Numbered from the stretch's first letter, positions 1-5,618 are shown. The stretch is DNA of 5,618 nucleotides from G039029935 sp039029935 (GCA_039029935.1 JBCCFC010000936.1:1-5618), one strand, 5' to 3'. The notes: generated by a model from the sequence alone, not told the origin. Numbers and translations are program-made.

Positions 1-609
1 CTTGAGTAACCGATGTAAGTTGATTTCACAAAAAATCAATTGATGGTATGTAACCATGTCCTCTTGGATATTAGCAGACAATAGAGCCTGAATCACATAG
101 TCTTTTCCAATACCCCAAGCACCAGCAAGATTAGTATCGCGCTGGTGTTTTAAGTTCTCAATGGTTTGTTTTAATGGAGCATAGTTGACAGGACACAACC
201 ACCGAAAGTCTTGTACCCTTGCTGTGACAAGACTGGTGCCTTCTATCATCACTTGCATTTGCACAATCACAAAATCGCTATTTTCAGATGATGAAATGGG
301 CACACTAATTTTATCGTCATTGCGAAGACATACCCAGTGTTCGCGGCGTAGTTTCTTACCATTATGCCATGTCGGATTCGTTCCATCATGCCATATTGCC
401 CATCCCTTATCCTGATACCCAATCATGAATTGGTGATGTGATAATGCAGAGACATCCGAACGTTTAAGGTAGGTTCTTAAATCTAAGCCGTCCTTTATAT
501 CCCGACCAACCCAAATAGGTTGATCAAATGAAATCGGATACAAAGATGCATGGGCATCTACCCCCAAAAAAACTAGTTTGAGATCGTTACTGGCGTTGTT
601 GTTTTTCAC
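1..609 (-). CDS. FHA domain protein with ClpA/B-like AAA+ start (partial, 3' end outside window)
   Basis: This open frame starts at GTG (607-609) and runs off the left edge, giving 203 residues without a stop. Residues about 22-120 read as an FHA (phosphothreonine-binding) domain: G35-R36 in the first conserved strand, an S57-H58-H59 segment where FHA domains have SRxH, a TNPTWHNG stretch (77-84) matching the canonical STNGTxxNG turn, and LRNDDKI (95-101) matching LxxGDxI. Residues about 145-203 resemble the start of a ClpA/ClpB-type AAA+ module: a TIENLKHQRDTN helix, then GAWGIGKD (163-170) in Walker A position, with Asp170 where Ser/Thr normally binds magnesium. The start is supported by AGGGG seven bases upstream; another in-frame GTG at 652-654 lacks as good a site. 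The protein has no signal peptide and should be cytoplasmic. The FHA call is fairly secure, the ATPase call is tentative, and catalytic competence cannot be judged from this fragment. It is probably transcribed from its own promoter. Confidence 0.82.
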   Translation of the reverse strand, partial: MKNNNASNDLKLVFLGVDAHASLYPISFDQPIWVGRDIKDGLDLRTYLKRSDVSALSHHQFMIGYQDKGWAIWHDGTNPTWHNGKKLRREHWVCLRNDDKISVPISSSENSDFVIVQMQVMIEGTSLVTARVQDFRWLCPVNYAPLKQTIENLKHQRDTNLAGAWGIGKDYVIQALLSANIQEDMVTYHQLIFCEINLHRLLK

Positions 610-614
610 GAGCT

Positions 615-621
615 TTCCCCT
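615..621 (-). promoter_or_regulatory. Ribosome binding site of the FHA gene
   Basis: On the minus strand the sequence reads AGGGGAA just before the GTG start, with seven bases between AGGGG and GTG. It decides between this GTG and the in-frame GTG 15 codons upstream. Confidence 0.6.
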
Positions 622-981
622 ATAATCGAGTAAGGGACCCTTGGTTAAGAGCACCTATGCTTTAAAAGAGATTTATTGCATTTGGTAACACTATCAAGAC
701 ATACGGACTCAAGGTTAGGCTATTCCAAAGAATAAAATACACACCAAAACACGACCATAAAGTCATATTATTATTGAACATTACAGTAATATGTATTTTT
801 TACAGAGAATAGATTCTTATATAGTTTTACAAAAATGCAAATAATTAATTGAATACTAAAAGAAGGACTAAACATTTCGTCTAGTCATCTTAGAGTGGAA
901 GCATAGCTGTTGCTCGTATAAAAACGATGTTGATTTAGGCAAAGGTGCATTTTGGATAGTACACCAGTCTAAAATCATTGA

Positions 982-1002
982 TTTGTCATTGGAATTGACA
1001 AA
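982..1002. repeat. Short inverted repeat in the leader (TTTGTCA / TGACAAA)
   Basis: Perfect 7-bp arms at 982-988 and 996-1002 flank a 7-nt spacer. It could be a protein binding site or a small RNA hairpin in the leader. No regulator family is recognisable, and an arrangement of this size can arise by chance in AT-rich DNA. Confidence 0.35.
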
Positions 1003-1057
1003 ACTACACTGCGGCTAAGGCTGATGATTTAGAAAATAATAACTCTATATGAGAGCT

Positions 1058-1090
1058 TACAATTGACTTTAATCATCAATTTCAATTGTA
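1058..1090. repeat. 9-bp inverted repeat overlapping the promoter -10
   Basis: The arms TACAATTGA (1058-1066) and TCAATTGTA (1082-1090) are perfect inverted copies 15 bp apart. The right arm contains the -10 hexamer of the putative FHA-gene promoter read on the minus strand, and the left arm would lie just downstream of the transcription start. This is a plausible operator layout, but both arms centre on CAATTG, which is itself palindromic, so the evidence is modest. Confidence 0.35.
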
Positions 1091-1113
1091 GATGAAGTTT
1101 ATTCTGTTGTCAA
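1085..1113 (-). promoter_or_regulatory. Near-consensus sigma-70 promoter for the FHA gene
   Basis: On the minus strand TTGACA (1108-1113) is followed after exactly 17 bases by TACAAT (1085-1090), which is 6/6 and 5/6 matches to the housekeeping consensus at ideal spacing. It sits about 60 bases beyond the terminator of the upstream locus and points toward the FHA gene. Transcription would begin near 1078, leaving a leader of about 470 nt. No comparably good promoter was found closer to the start codon. Confidence 0.6.
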
Positions 1114-1165
1114 GTTTATTTTTAGGCAACATATGGGGTGATTGTATCATAACAAGCTCCCATAT

Positions 1166-1209
1166 AAAGGAACAGGTGCTATCTTGAATAAAATAGCACC
1201 TGTTTCTTT
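1166..1209 (-). terminator. Intrinsic terminator-like hairpin after the VWA-family locus
   Basis: Perfect 12-bp arms (1171-1182 and 1193-1204, AACAGGTGCTAT on the plus strand) enclose a 10-nt loop. The pairing extends outward to 1166/1209, with one G-U pair in plus-strand RNA or one C-A mismatch in minus-strand RNA. Short U-rich tracts follow on both sides, so it could work in either direction. It lies about 50 bases beyond the TGA stop at 1258-1260, the expected place for a terminator of that gene. Confidence 0.68.
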
Positions 1210-1257
1210 GTGTATATCAGTGGATTACATCAATATAGATCGAATTTGGCAAAAAAA

Positions 1258-3336
1258 TCAGTTGATCGTAATAAATAGAGGCATTGTTTTGATAATGGTT
1301 TTTTCTGTCTCTATTTCAACCAACTCAACCTCAATCTTGTAACGACCAGCCTCCTCTGCTTTCCAGTTACCCCGATAAATATAGATGTCATCGTCACCTT
1401 CTTCGGCAGTGAGCGTTGCTCTCTCTATCTCGTTTCCTTCGCTATCATAGATAACGGCCATCGTTGTATAATCTTCTGACAAATCTGTATCGCCAAAAGG
1501 CATGGGTGTGCGGTTACAATAAATTTGTGTTGTGAGCTCAACGGTGTTTCCAACCTCTAGGTTTTTCCAGCCATCGGGTGGAATATCAATCCGCATACTT
1601 GGTTCGATTTCAAGTACATAGTCATTAAAACTTGCGGATGCGCTGGGCAAACGTTCTGCTAAGTCCGGAGCGATATAGAAAGCCATGTCATAGCTGCGAC
1701 GTAGCTTGAGTTCATTGGCTTTTGTAATCGTCCAATAATCATCGGCAAATCGATGTAAATTACTTTTAAACAATGCACAAGCGTCAAAACGATCTTTCGA
1801 GACAAATAGGCGTACACCTGCTCCCGCATCAAGCATCATCTCAACTCGGCTCTGACCACTGGCTTCATCACCGATGACCATAAACAGGTTTTCATCTTCC
1901 TCCACTGCAAGCCCCGTGCTTCCCTGAATTGGTAATGCCCAGTCATTGCTATCCTCTGCAAGGATAAATGGATTTTTCGGCTGATCCAGTTGGACTAGAG
2001 GCGTTGCTGTCGGTGTAAACGTTGGGGTCGGCGTAAATGTTGGGGTTGGTGTCGGTGTAGGCGTTTTGGTTGGCGTCGGTGATGGCACGACTACCTTAAA
2101 CTGTTCTTTGGTGACCTGTGGGATTCCGTTGACCCATAACTCATTTAGCACTGTATAGCGATCAGGGCTGTTCAGTCTGAAGTTGCCCGTATATTGCCCA
2201 ACAGCATTTGTCTGCTCTAGTACAACACTGTTCGCAATCTCATCATCCGATTGTGTGCGCGCAACCCCCATGACATCAAATTTGTCTTGAATACTTTCTG
2301 GAACCGCTGTCAAATTGACAGCAATTTCGTTACATAATAATTTGACAGCAATCCGAATCCGTCCACCTTGTCGCAACTGTGCTGGCGGTGTACCCCCATC
2401 AGGATAGGTCAAATCACCAAAAATTGGCTCTGCTTCAACTTGAACAGCATAGGGTGTGACCAATGGCACAGGTGTCGATGCAGATGTGGCTTTCTGATAG
2501 ACTTGCATGGACAGCTCACCGCGCCATACAAGCTCATTTTTGCTGATAACCCACTCTGACCCGATCTCGCTGCTATATTTGTTCAAGATAGTACAAACAT
2601 CCGGTGGTAATTGTGCAACCATCTCTGTGTCGCTACCATCCTTCACAAGCTCAATCGTTTCTAATGTTTGATTGTTTTTGTCTTGCAAGGCGACAAAGAA
2701 TGTGCTGCGGTCATTTGGTGGAACACCGATGGTCATGGCAATGTCCAATGCATAGCCATTTGCCTCCTGAGTGCTAACCGCCTTTGGTACACGATAAGGT
2801 GACTCTGGTTGTGTCCATGTAACCGGATACAGCGTTGGTGTATGGGTTGGCGTGGGCGTATGGGTTGGTGTATGGGTTGGCGTGGGCGTATTGGTCGGTG
2901 TATTGGTGGGCGTTGCACTCGGTAGCACCACGTTTTCCATGATGACTTCTATAACCTGTGGTATTTCTTCAACCCATAACTCTGCACTAATATCATAGAA
3001 CCCATCTTCGGTAAGGCTAAAGCGTCCATCATAATTACCGGGTGTGTCCTCTTCCACCAAATTGATCGTGGTGACAATCTCACCATCTGCATCTCTGATC
3101 ACGCCTTTGAGTGCAACATCATCCGATAAATCAATCTCTTGTAGTGAAACTGGATAGTCACCACAGGAAAGTTCGACAGGCAGTTGGTAATTTCTCCCAG
3201 CACGTAATTCTTCTGGCAGTGAACCATCAGGATAAACACCCATTGTGATGTCTGGTTCTGCTTCCAACACAATGACCTCTGGTGTCATCAATCGTGTTGG
3301 CCTTGCCACTTCTGTGGGCTGCTGTAAAACCTGCAA
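1258..3336 (-). CDS. C-terminal part of a split repeat protein (modules 1b, 2 and 3 with Thr/Pro linkers)
   Basis: This 692-residue frame opens at TTG (3334-3336) and ends at TGA. It is in the same frame as the upstream VWA-protein gene, and the 20 codons between that gene's TAG and this TTG are also open. It has no signal peptide and begins in mid-domain, so it looks like the downstream remainder of that gene. Its content is the second half of module 1 (about 1-138), Thr/Pro linker (141-168), module 2 (169-417), Thr/Pro linker (418-446) and module 3 (447-692). The second halves of the modules share YPDG or PPDG, a cysteine strand (SCGD, LCNE, YCNR) and a GxYxGxF-type strand, suggesting secreted Ig-like beta sandwiches. 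Cysteine pairs are C248/C335 and C520/C607; C58 lacks its partner, which lies before the TAG. There is no C-terminal membrane segment or sorting signal. AGGGGAG lies seven bases before the TTG, so separate initiation is possible; ATG at 3286-3288 is an alternative. I recognise no named family. Confidence 0.7.
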   Translation of the reverse strand: MQVLQQPTEVARPTRLMTPEVIVLEAEPDITMGVYPDGSLPEELRAGRNYQLPVELSCGDYPVSLQEIDLSDDVALKGVIRDADGEIVTTINLVEEDTPGNYDGRFSLTEDGFYDISAELWVEEIPQVIEVIMENVVLPSATPTNTPTNTPTPTHTPTHTPTPTHTPTLYPVTWTQPESPYRVPKAVSTQEANGYALDIAMTIGVPPNDRSTFFVALQDKNNQTLETIELVKDGSDTEMVAQLPPDVCTILNKYSSEIGSEWVISKNELVWRGELSMQVYQKATSASTPVPLVTPYAVQVEAEPIFGDLTYPDGGTPPAQLRQGGRIRIAVKLLCNEIAVNLTAVPESIQDKFDVMGVARTQSDDEIANSVVLEQTNAVGQYTGNFRLNSPDRYTVLNELWVNGIPQVTKEQFKVVVPSPTPTKTPTPTPTPTFTPTPTFTPTATPLVQLDQPKNPFILAEDSNDWALPIQGSTGLAVEEDENLFMVIGDEASGQSRVEMMLDAGAGVRLFVSKDRFDACALFKSNLHRFADDYWTITKANELKLRRSYDMAFYIAPDLAERLPSASASFNDYVLEIEPSMRIDIPPDGWKNLEVGNTVELTTQIYCNRTPMPFGDTDLSEDYTTMAVIYDSEGNEIERATLTAEEGDDDIYIYRGNWKAEEAGRYKIEVELVEIETEKTIIKTMPLFITIN
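1999..2085 (-). repeat. Thr/Pro linker 3 coding repeat
   Basis: This encodes residues 418-446 of the downstream frame, an alternation of Thr and Pro with Lys and Phe insertions (TPTKTPTPTP, TPTFTPTPTF). The DNA is an imperfect 6-bp periodicity with a visible 18-bp duplication covering the PTFTPT units. It separates modules 2 and 3 and is probably an extended, possibly glycosylated spacer outside the cell. Confidence 0.85.
2833..2916 (-). repeat. Thr/Pro linker 2 coding repeat with a 30-bp tandem duplication
   Basis: This encodes residues 141-168 of the downstream frame (TPTNTPT and TPTHTPT units). Two 30-bp copies, 2837-2866 and 2867-2896, differ at only two positions, so the linker has grown by a fairly recent tandem duplication. 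It separates modules 1 and 2. Confidence 0.88.
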
Positions 3337-3399
3337 CGCAATGCTCCCCTGTTGGATTAATTTACTCTTAGAGATCGTCCAAGTAGCATCGGTTGGCTA
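3334..3399 (-). other. In-frame TAG and open junction joining the two reading frames
   Basis: TAG (3397-3399) is followed in the same frame by PTDATWTISKSKLIQQGSIA and then the TTG-initiated frame. The junction peptide aligns with the uninterrupted copies in module 2 (EWVISKNELVWRGELSMQV) and module 3 (YWTITKANELKL), so this stretch is former or potential coding sequence. Only one codon breaks an otherwise continuous frame from 5229 to 1258, and no frameshift is needed. It could be a true nonsense mutation, a single-base sequencing error or a site of stop readthrough. Confidence 0.85.
3344..3350 (-). promoter_or_regulatory. Possible internal ribosome binding site after the TAG
   Basis: On the minus strand AGGGGAG lies seven bases before TTG (3334-3336) and about 45 bases past the TAG. 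It is a good Shine-Dalgarno match at good spacing and could allow reinitiation. The same bases encode Gln-Gly-Ser within the module, so the match may be accidental. Confidence 0.35.
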
Positions 3400-5229
3400 G
3401 AGCATATCGAGCAATGTACAGACATTGGGGTGTGCTATGGCCGAGAAAATATTCTCGTCATCGACCAACTCGACTGATTCGAGCAGTTCCCCACTTTCAC
3501 TGCTTAGTTCAGCCGTGAATGTACTTTGATCACCGTCTTCTCGGTCAATTTGCATTTCAATCACCAAGTCATAATTCCCTTCTTGGAAAGGGACTCGATA
3601 AGGTGACGTTGGTGAATTCAACACAGGCTTATAAAGCGTTGGTGTAGGCGTTGCGGTGTTTGTCGGCGTATTGGTTGGCGTCGGGGTAATCGTTGGCGTA
3701 TCAGTCGATGTTGGGGTATGTGTCGCCGTTGGTGTATTCGTCGGTGTATTTGTCGGTGTATTTGTGGATGTTGGTGTATTCGTAGGTGTCGCTGTCGGGG
3801 CAAGACATGTGACAGTCTGCTCCTCGCGGCTCCCAATAAAGTCGTTCAATGCGGGCTGAAGTGTATATTCTTCTGGTGCAGGGCAGACAAACTCGCCGAC
3901 AAACGCTGTTGAATTTGCACCTTCCTTTAGGCTTAGAGGTATACGTTCTATTTCAGCATCTTCATGTTGAACCAAAATGGTGATTTGTTCCTGCGTGTCA
4001 AAATAGCGCAAAATTGCGGTATCTGTAATAATCGCACCCTCTTCATCTATCAATTGGGCTTCTAACTGCAATGGCATTCCATTTACAACACCTCGTGATG
4101 GCTTCACGCTAAGAGCAACTTCATACTGCACTTGGGCCAACATCTGCGTCAACTTGACTGGCTGTGGTGCATTGATATGCCACTCACCAATTTCTGGCTC
4201 TGCAATACGACAGATAAAAAATTCCTCGGCCTCTGTGCAGCTCACCTGTGGCGTTGTAGACTTCCCATTGGCGGATGTAATCTCGACGCGCCCCTCACTC
4301 ACAGTGATAATTTCACCTGTCTCTGGTGGAACAAAGAAAATATATCGTCCATCAATGGTTTGCTCATCATCAAGCGTACGATACTCGTAGACATCCGCCA
4401 GTGTTTTGATATATGCCTCTAGCAGTTGGTTGGTTTCTGTGGCCTCTGTAAAGATACCACCTGTTTCATCAGCAATGTCTGCAAGTAGTTCTGGCCCACA
4501 AAGAAGCCCACCTTTAAATTTACAGAGGGCGATGGGTGAAATCGTCCAGTCATTTTCGCTAAATAATTCAACAATATCATAGACATACGCTGTTTCAAGC
4601 GATTTCGCGGCCTCTCTTTCATCTGTGCTTTCCCCGCCCCAAGTTGGGTCAGGGCGACCATCTGTCAGTAGAACTGCGACGGCTGGGTTACTGCCCTCAT
4701 CCTCTTGACGATTGAGCAACATACAGAGTGCATTTGCCAGCCCCTGACTCGTATCTGTCTGCGTATTTTCACCAATGAATGCCGACCCGGTTTGGTCAAT
4801 TGCATTTTTGAGACTGGTTTTGTTGTTGGTAAAAATTTGCAGTACCTCTGCGCCCTTACCAAACTTGATAATGGCGACGCGCTCATCTGGCAATAACAGA
4901 TCAACAAACAACTTTGCGGCGGTGATGCGTTGATCATCTGGATCATTGTATTTAAAACTGGTGGATGTATCCATAATCATCACAAAATCAGCAGGCAAGG
5001 TTTTATCGACTTCATGTCCCGGCAACAGGTCGGCTGGACACTCAAATGTAGTCAGCCAAGGCACTTCGTCGTATGGTTTGGGCGTTGGTGTTGGCCTTGG
5101 TGTAGGCATTTGGTTCTGGCTGGACTCGCGTAACCCTTCTGTGGCAAAGAGCGACGTTGGCTGCCCAGTCCCAATAGCGGTTGCGCTAAGGATAATGAAT
5201 AGCGCAATTAGAGATAGGCGTATTGGCAT
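3397..5229 (-). CDS. Secreted VWA domain protein with Thr/Pro-rich linker, truncated at an in-frame TAG
   Basis: This is a 610-residue exported protein. Residues 1-29 form a signal peptide (MPIR, then the hydrophobic run LSLIALFIILSATA; cleavage perhaps after A18 or A29). A short Pro/Thr stretch (42-52) precedes the VWA domain (about 82-283). The MIDAS metal site looks complete: DTSTS at 87-91, Thr158 in TDTSQGL, and Asp190 in LLTDG. ETGGIFTEA (255-263) fits the usual end of the domain. Residues 288-476 are beta-rich and unclassified. A Thr/Pro linker (477-531) leads into the first half of a module seen twice more downstream, which starts with SPYRVP and contains VCTLL with C604. Translation stops six codons after C604, before the rest of that module. 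The ATG is supported by AAAGGAG six bases upstream. VWA domains with an intact MIDAS usually bind protein ligands through a divalent cation; the ligand here is unknown. No membrane anchor is visible beyond the signal sequence. Confidence 0.93.
   Translation of the reverse strand: MPIRLSLIALFIILSATAIGTGQPTSLFATEGLRESSQNQMPTPRPTPTPKPYDEVPWLTTFECPADLLPGHEVDKTLPADFVMIMDTSTSFKYNDPDDQRITAAKLFVDLLLPDERVAIIKFGKGAEVLQIFTNNKTSLKNAIDQTGSAFIGENTQTDTSQGLANALCMLLNRQEDEGSNPAVAVLLTDGRPDPTWGGESTDEREAAKSLETAYVYDIVELFSENDWTISPIALCKFKGGLLCGPELLADIADETGGIFTEATETNQLLEAYIKTLADVYEYRTLDDEQTIDGRYIFFVPPETGEIITVSEGRVEITSANGKSTTPQVSCTEAEEFFICRIAEPEIGEWHINAPQPVKLTQMLAQVQYEVALSVKPSRGVVNGMPLQLEAQLIDEEGAIITDTAILRYFDTQEQITILVQHEDAEIERIPLSLKEGANSTAFVGEFVCPAPEEYTLQPALNDFIGSREEQTVTCLAPTATPTNTPTSTNTPTNTPTNTPTATHTPTSTDTPTITPTPTNTPTNTATPTPTLYKPVLNSPTSPYRVPFQEGNYDLVIEMQIDREDGDQSTFTAELSSESGELLESVELVDDENIFSAIAHPNVCTLLDML
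3637..3801 (-). repeat. Thr/Pro linker 1 coding repeat
   Basis: This encodes residues 477-531 of the VWA protein, about 55 residues of TPTNTPT-like units with Ser, His, Asp and Ile substitutions. It is nearly twice as long as linkers 2 and 3. The DNA repeats with 6- and 12-bp periodicity (GGTGTATTTGTC-type units on the plus strand). Such Thr/Pro stalks are frequent in exported Chloroflexota proteins. Confidence 0.88.
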
Positions 5230-5234
5230 GAATG

Positions 5235-5242
5235 ACTCCTTT
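5235..5242 (-). promoter_or_regulatory. Strong ribosome binding site of the VWA protein gene
   Basis: On the minus strand AAAGGAGT precedes the ATG, with six bases between AAAGGAG and the start codon. It fixes the start of the VWA gene at 5229 and indicates efficient initiation. Confidence 0.85.
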
Positions 5243-5258
5243 ATATCTTCAAGATAAA

Positions 5259-5286
5259 GCTATACAAATCATGTAGGACATGTCAC
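5259..5286 (-). promoter_or_regulatory. Candidate promoter of the VWA protein gene
   Basis: On the minus strand GTGACA (5281-5286; 5/6 to the -35 consensus) and TATAGC (5259-5264; 4/6 to the -10) are 16 bases apart. Transcription would start near 5252, giving a short leader of about 20 nt containing the ribosome binding site. The match is moderate and other AT-rich hexamers are nearby. Confidence 0.4.
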
Positions 5287-5320
5287 TCATCTCAGTAAAT
5301 CCGCAAACCGATAATTCTGC

Positions 5321-5340
5321 CTATCATCCGTAAATGATAG
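5321..5340. repeat. Palindrome upstream of the VWA gene promoter (CTATCAT / ATGATAG)
   Basis: Perfect 7-bp arms (5321-5327 and 5334-5340) enclose a 6-nt spacer. The element ends 35 bases upstream of the candidate -35 hexamer, a position typical of an activator or repressor site. No known operator consensus is recognised. Confidence 0.4.
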
Positions 5341-5618
5341 ACAGCCTCGCTGTTGCACACTGACTGGGTATGAGCCAAACATGGTGATTTTTAGTGTATC
5401 AGAATCAAAAAGAATTCCATGACAATTTTGTGACAGAAGGCGTGAAATAAAGGAACAAAATGAAAGAGTTGTATTCTTGCCAAGCCCGCTATGATCAATA
5501 CTCCATCACTCCATCACTCCAATACTCCAAATCAAACGCTCAAACAAGTAAAAATAATTACATCTTTAAGTAAGATTTTACAAGCGGAATAGGAATAAAA
5601 AACCCATCTCATTTCCTC
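5341..5618. other. Noncoding region upstream of the VWA gene
   Basis: No open frame of useful length, RNA gene or mobile element is visible on either strand here. Apart from the short tandem repeats at 5501-5532 the sequence is AT-rich and without clear structure. The next gene must lie beyond the right edge. Confidence 0.6.
5501..5532. repeat. 8-bp short tandem repeats (CTCCATCA type)
   Basis: Four successive 8-bp units, two identical CTCCATCA copies then CTCCAATA and CTCCAAAT, form a small direct-repeat tract in noncoding DNA. The units are too short and lack unique spacers, so this is not a CRISPR array. Its role is unknown; it may be a slippage-prone microsatellite. Confidence 0.7.

Larger units (their letters stand above)
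610..1165. other. AT-rich intergenic region / long putative leader of the FHA gene
   Basis: This stretch lies between the FHA gene start and the terminator behind the VWA-family locus. I see no convincing gene in it on either strand; the best minus-strand frame (868-978) is only 36 codons with no ribosome binding site. It is visibly more AT-rich than its neighbours. It contains one near-consensus promoter (1085-1113), a palindrome with 7-bp arms (982-1002) and a 9-bp inverted repeat overlapping the -10 element. If that promoter drives the FHA gene, about 470 nt would be an untranslated leader. Confidence 0.6.

Noticed and set aside
185..415. Plus-strand 76-codon open frame
   Set aside because: It is antisense to the FHA domain coding sequence and has no features of its own.
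868..978. Minus-strand 36-codon open frame in the long leader
   Set aside because: No ribosome binding site, no recognised similarity, and a length expected by chance.
1142..1342. Plus-strand 66-codon open frame over the terminator and the end of the repeat gene
   Set aside because: It runs through the terminator hairpin and antisense to well-supported coding sequence, and has no ribosome binding site or recognisable domain.
2733..2918. Minus-strand Arg/Pro/His-rich open frame within the repeat gene
   Set aside because: It is an alternate-frame shadow of linker 2; the repeated DNA produces the repetitive composition. The same holds for 3618-3836.
3334..3399. Frameshift or natural gene boundary between the two large frames
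   Set aside because: The frames are identical in phase, and the bases between them encode a peptide matching modules 2 and 3, so neither a frameshift nor a true intergenic gap fits.
3397..3399. TAG read as an amino acid (pyrrolysine or reassigned code)
   Set aside because: Nothing in the window supports it: there is one TAG in one gene, no recoding element is visible, and the other complete gene end uses TGA.
3637..3801. Possible CRISPR-like or satellite array
   Set aside because: The periodic DNA encodes an in-frame Thr/Pro linker of an exported protein; the units are 6-12 bp with no unique spacers.
3656..3859. Plus-strand open frame rich in Gly-Val repeats
   Set aside because: It is the antisense reading of Thr/Pro linker 1 (ACN/CCN codons read as GGN/GTN); it has no independent support.

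Overview
The window carries one large secreted repeat protein locus and the start of a second gene, both on the minus strand. Proline/threonine linkers of the form TPTNTPTNTPT, an exported von Willebrand A (VWA) protein built on them and the moderate GC content point to a Chloroflexota (Chloroflexi) bacterium, perhaps Anaerolineae or a relative. This is inferred from protein style only; no marker gene is present.

Layout, in transcription order (right to left). Positions 5230-5618 are an upstream region with short 8-bp tandem repeats, a 7-bp-arm palindrome, a possible promoter and a very good ribosome binding site. Positions 5229-3397 encode a 610-residue exported protein: signal peptide, short Pro/Thr linker, VWA domain with a complete metal-binding MIDAS motif, beta-rich region, long Thr/Pro linker, then the first half of a repeated module. 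There an in-frame TAG (3397-3399) stops translation. The same frame stays open through the next 20 codons and on to 1258, completing that module and adding two more, each after its own Thr/Pro linker. The 3397-5229 and 1258-3336 reading frames are therefore best read as one ancestral gene of 1,324 codons split by a single nonsense codon. The stop separates two cysteines that are 85-87 residues apart in all three modules.

A 12-bp perfect hairpin at 1171-1204 follows the TGA stop and probably ends the transcript. About 60 bases further on lies a near-consensus sigma-70 promoter (TTGACA, 17 bp, TACAAT; 1085-1113) that would start a leader of about 470 nt for the next gene. That gene begins with GTG at 609 behind a Shine-Dalgarno sequence and runs off the left edge. 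Its 203 visible residues hold an FHA (forkhead-associated) domain followed by what looks like the start of a ClpA/ClpB-type AAA+ ATPase module, with an altered Walker A motif.

Together the genes would pair an extracellular adhesion- or sensor-like VWA protein with a cytoplasmic phosphopeptide-binding ATPase. Shared orientation is the only evidence for a functional link. The terminator and promoter between them suggest separate transcription units.
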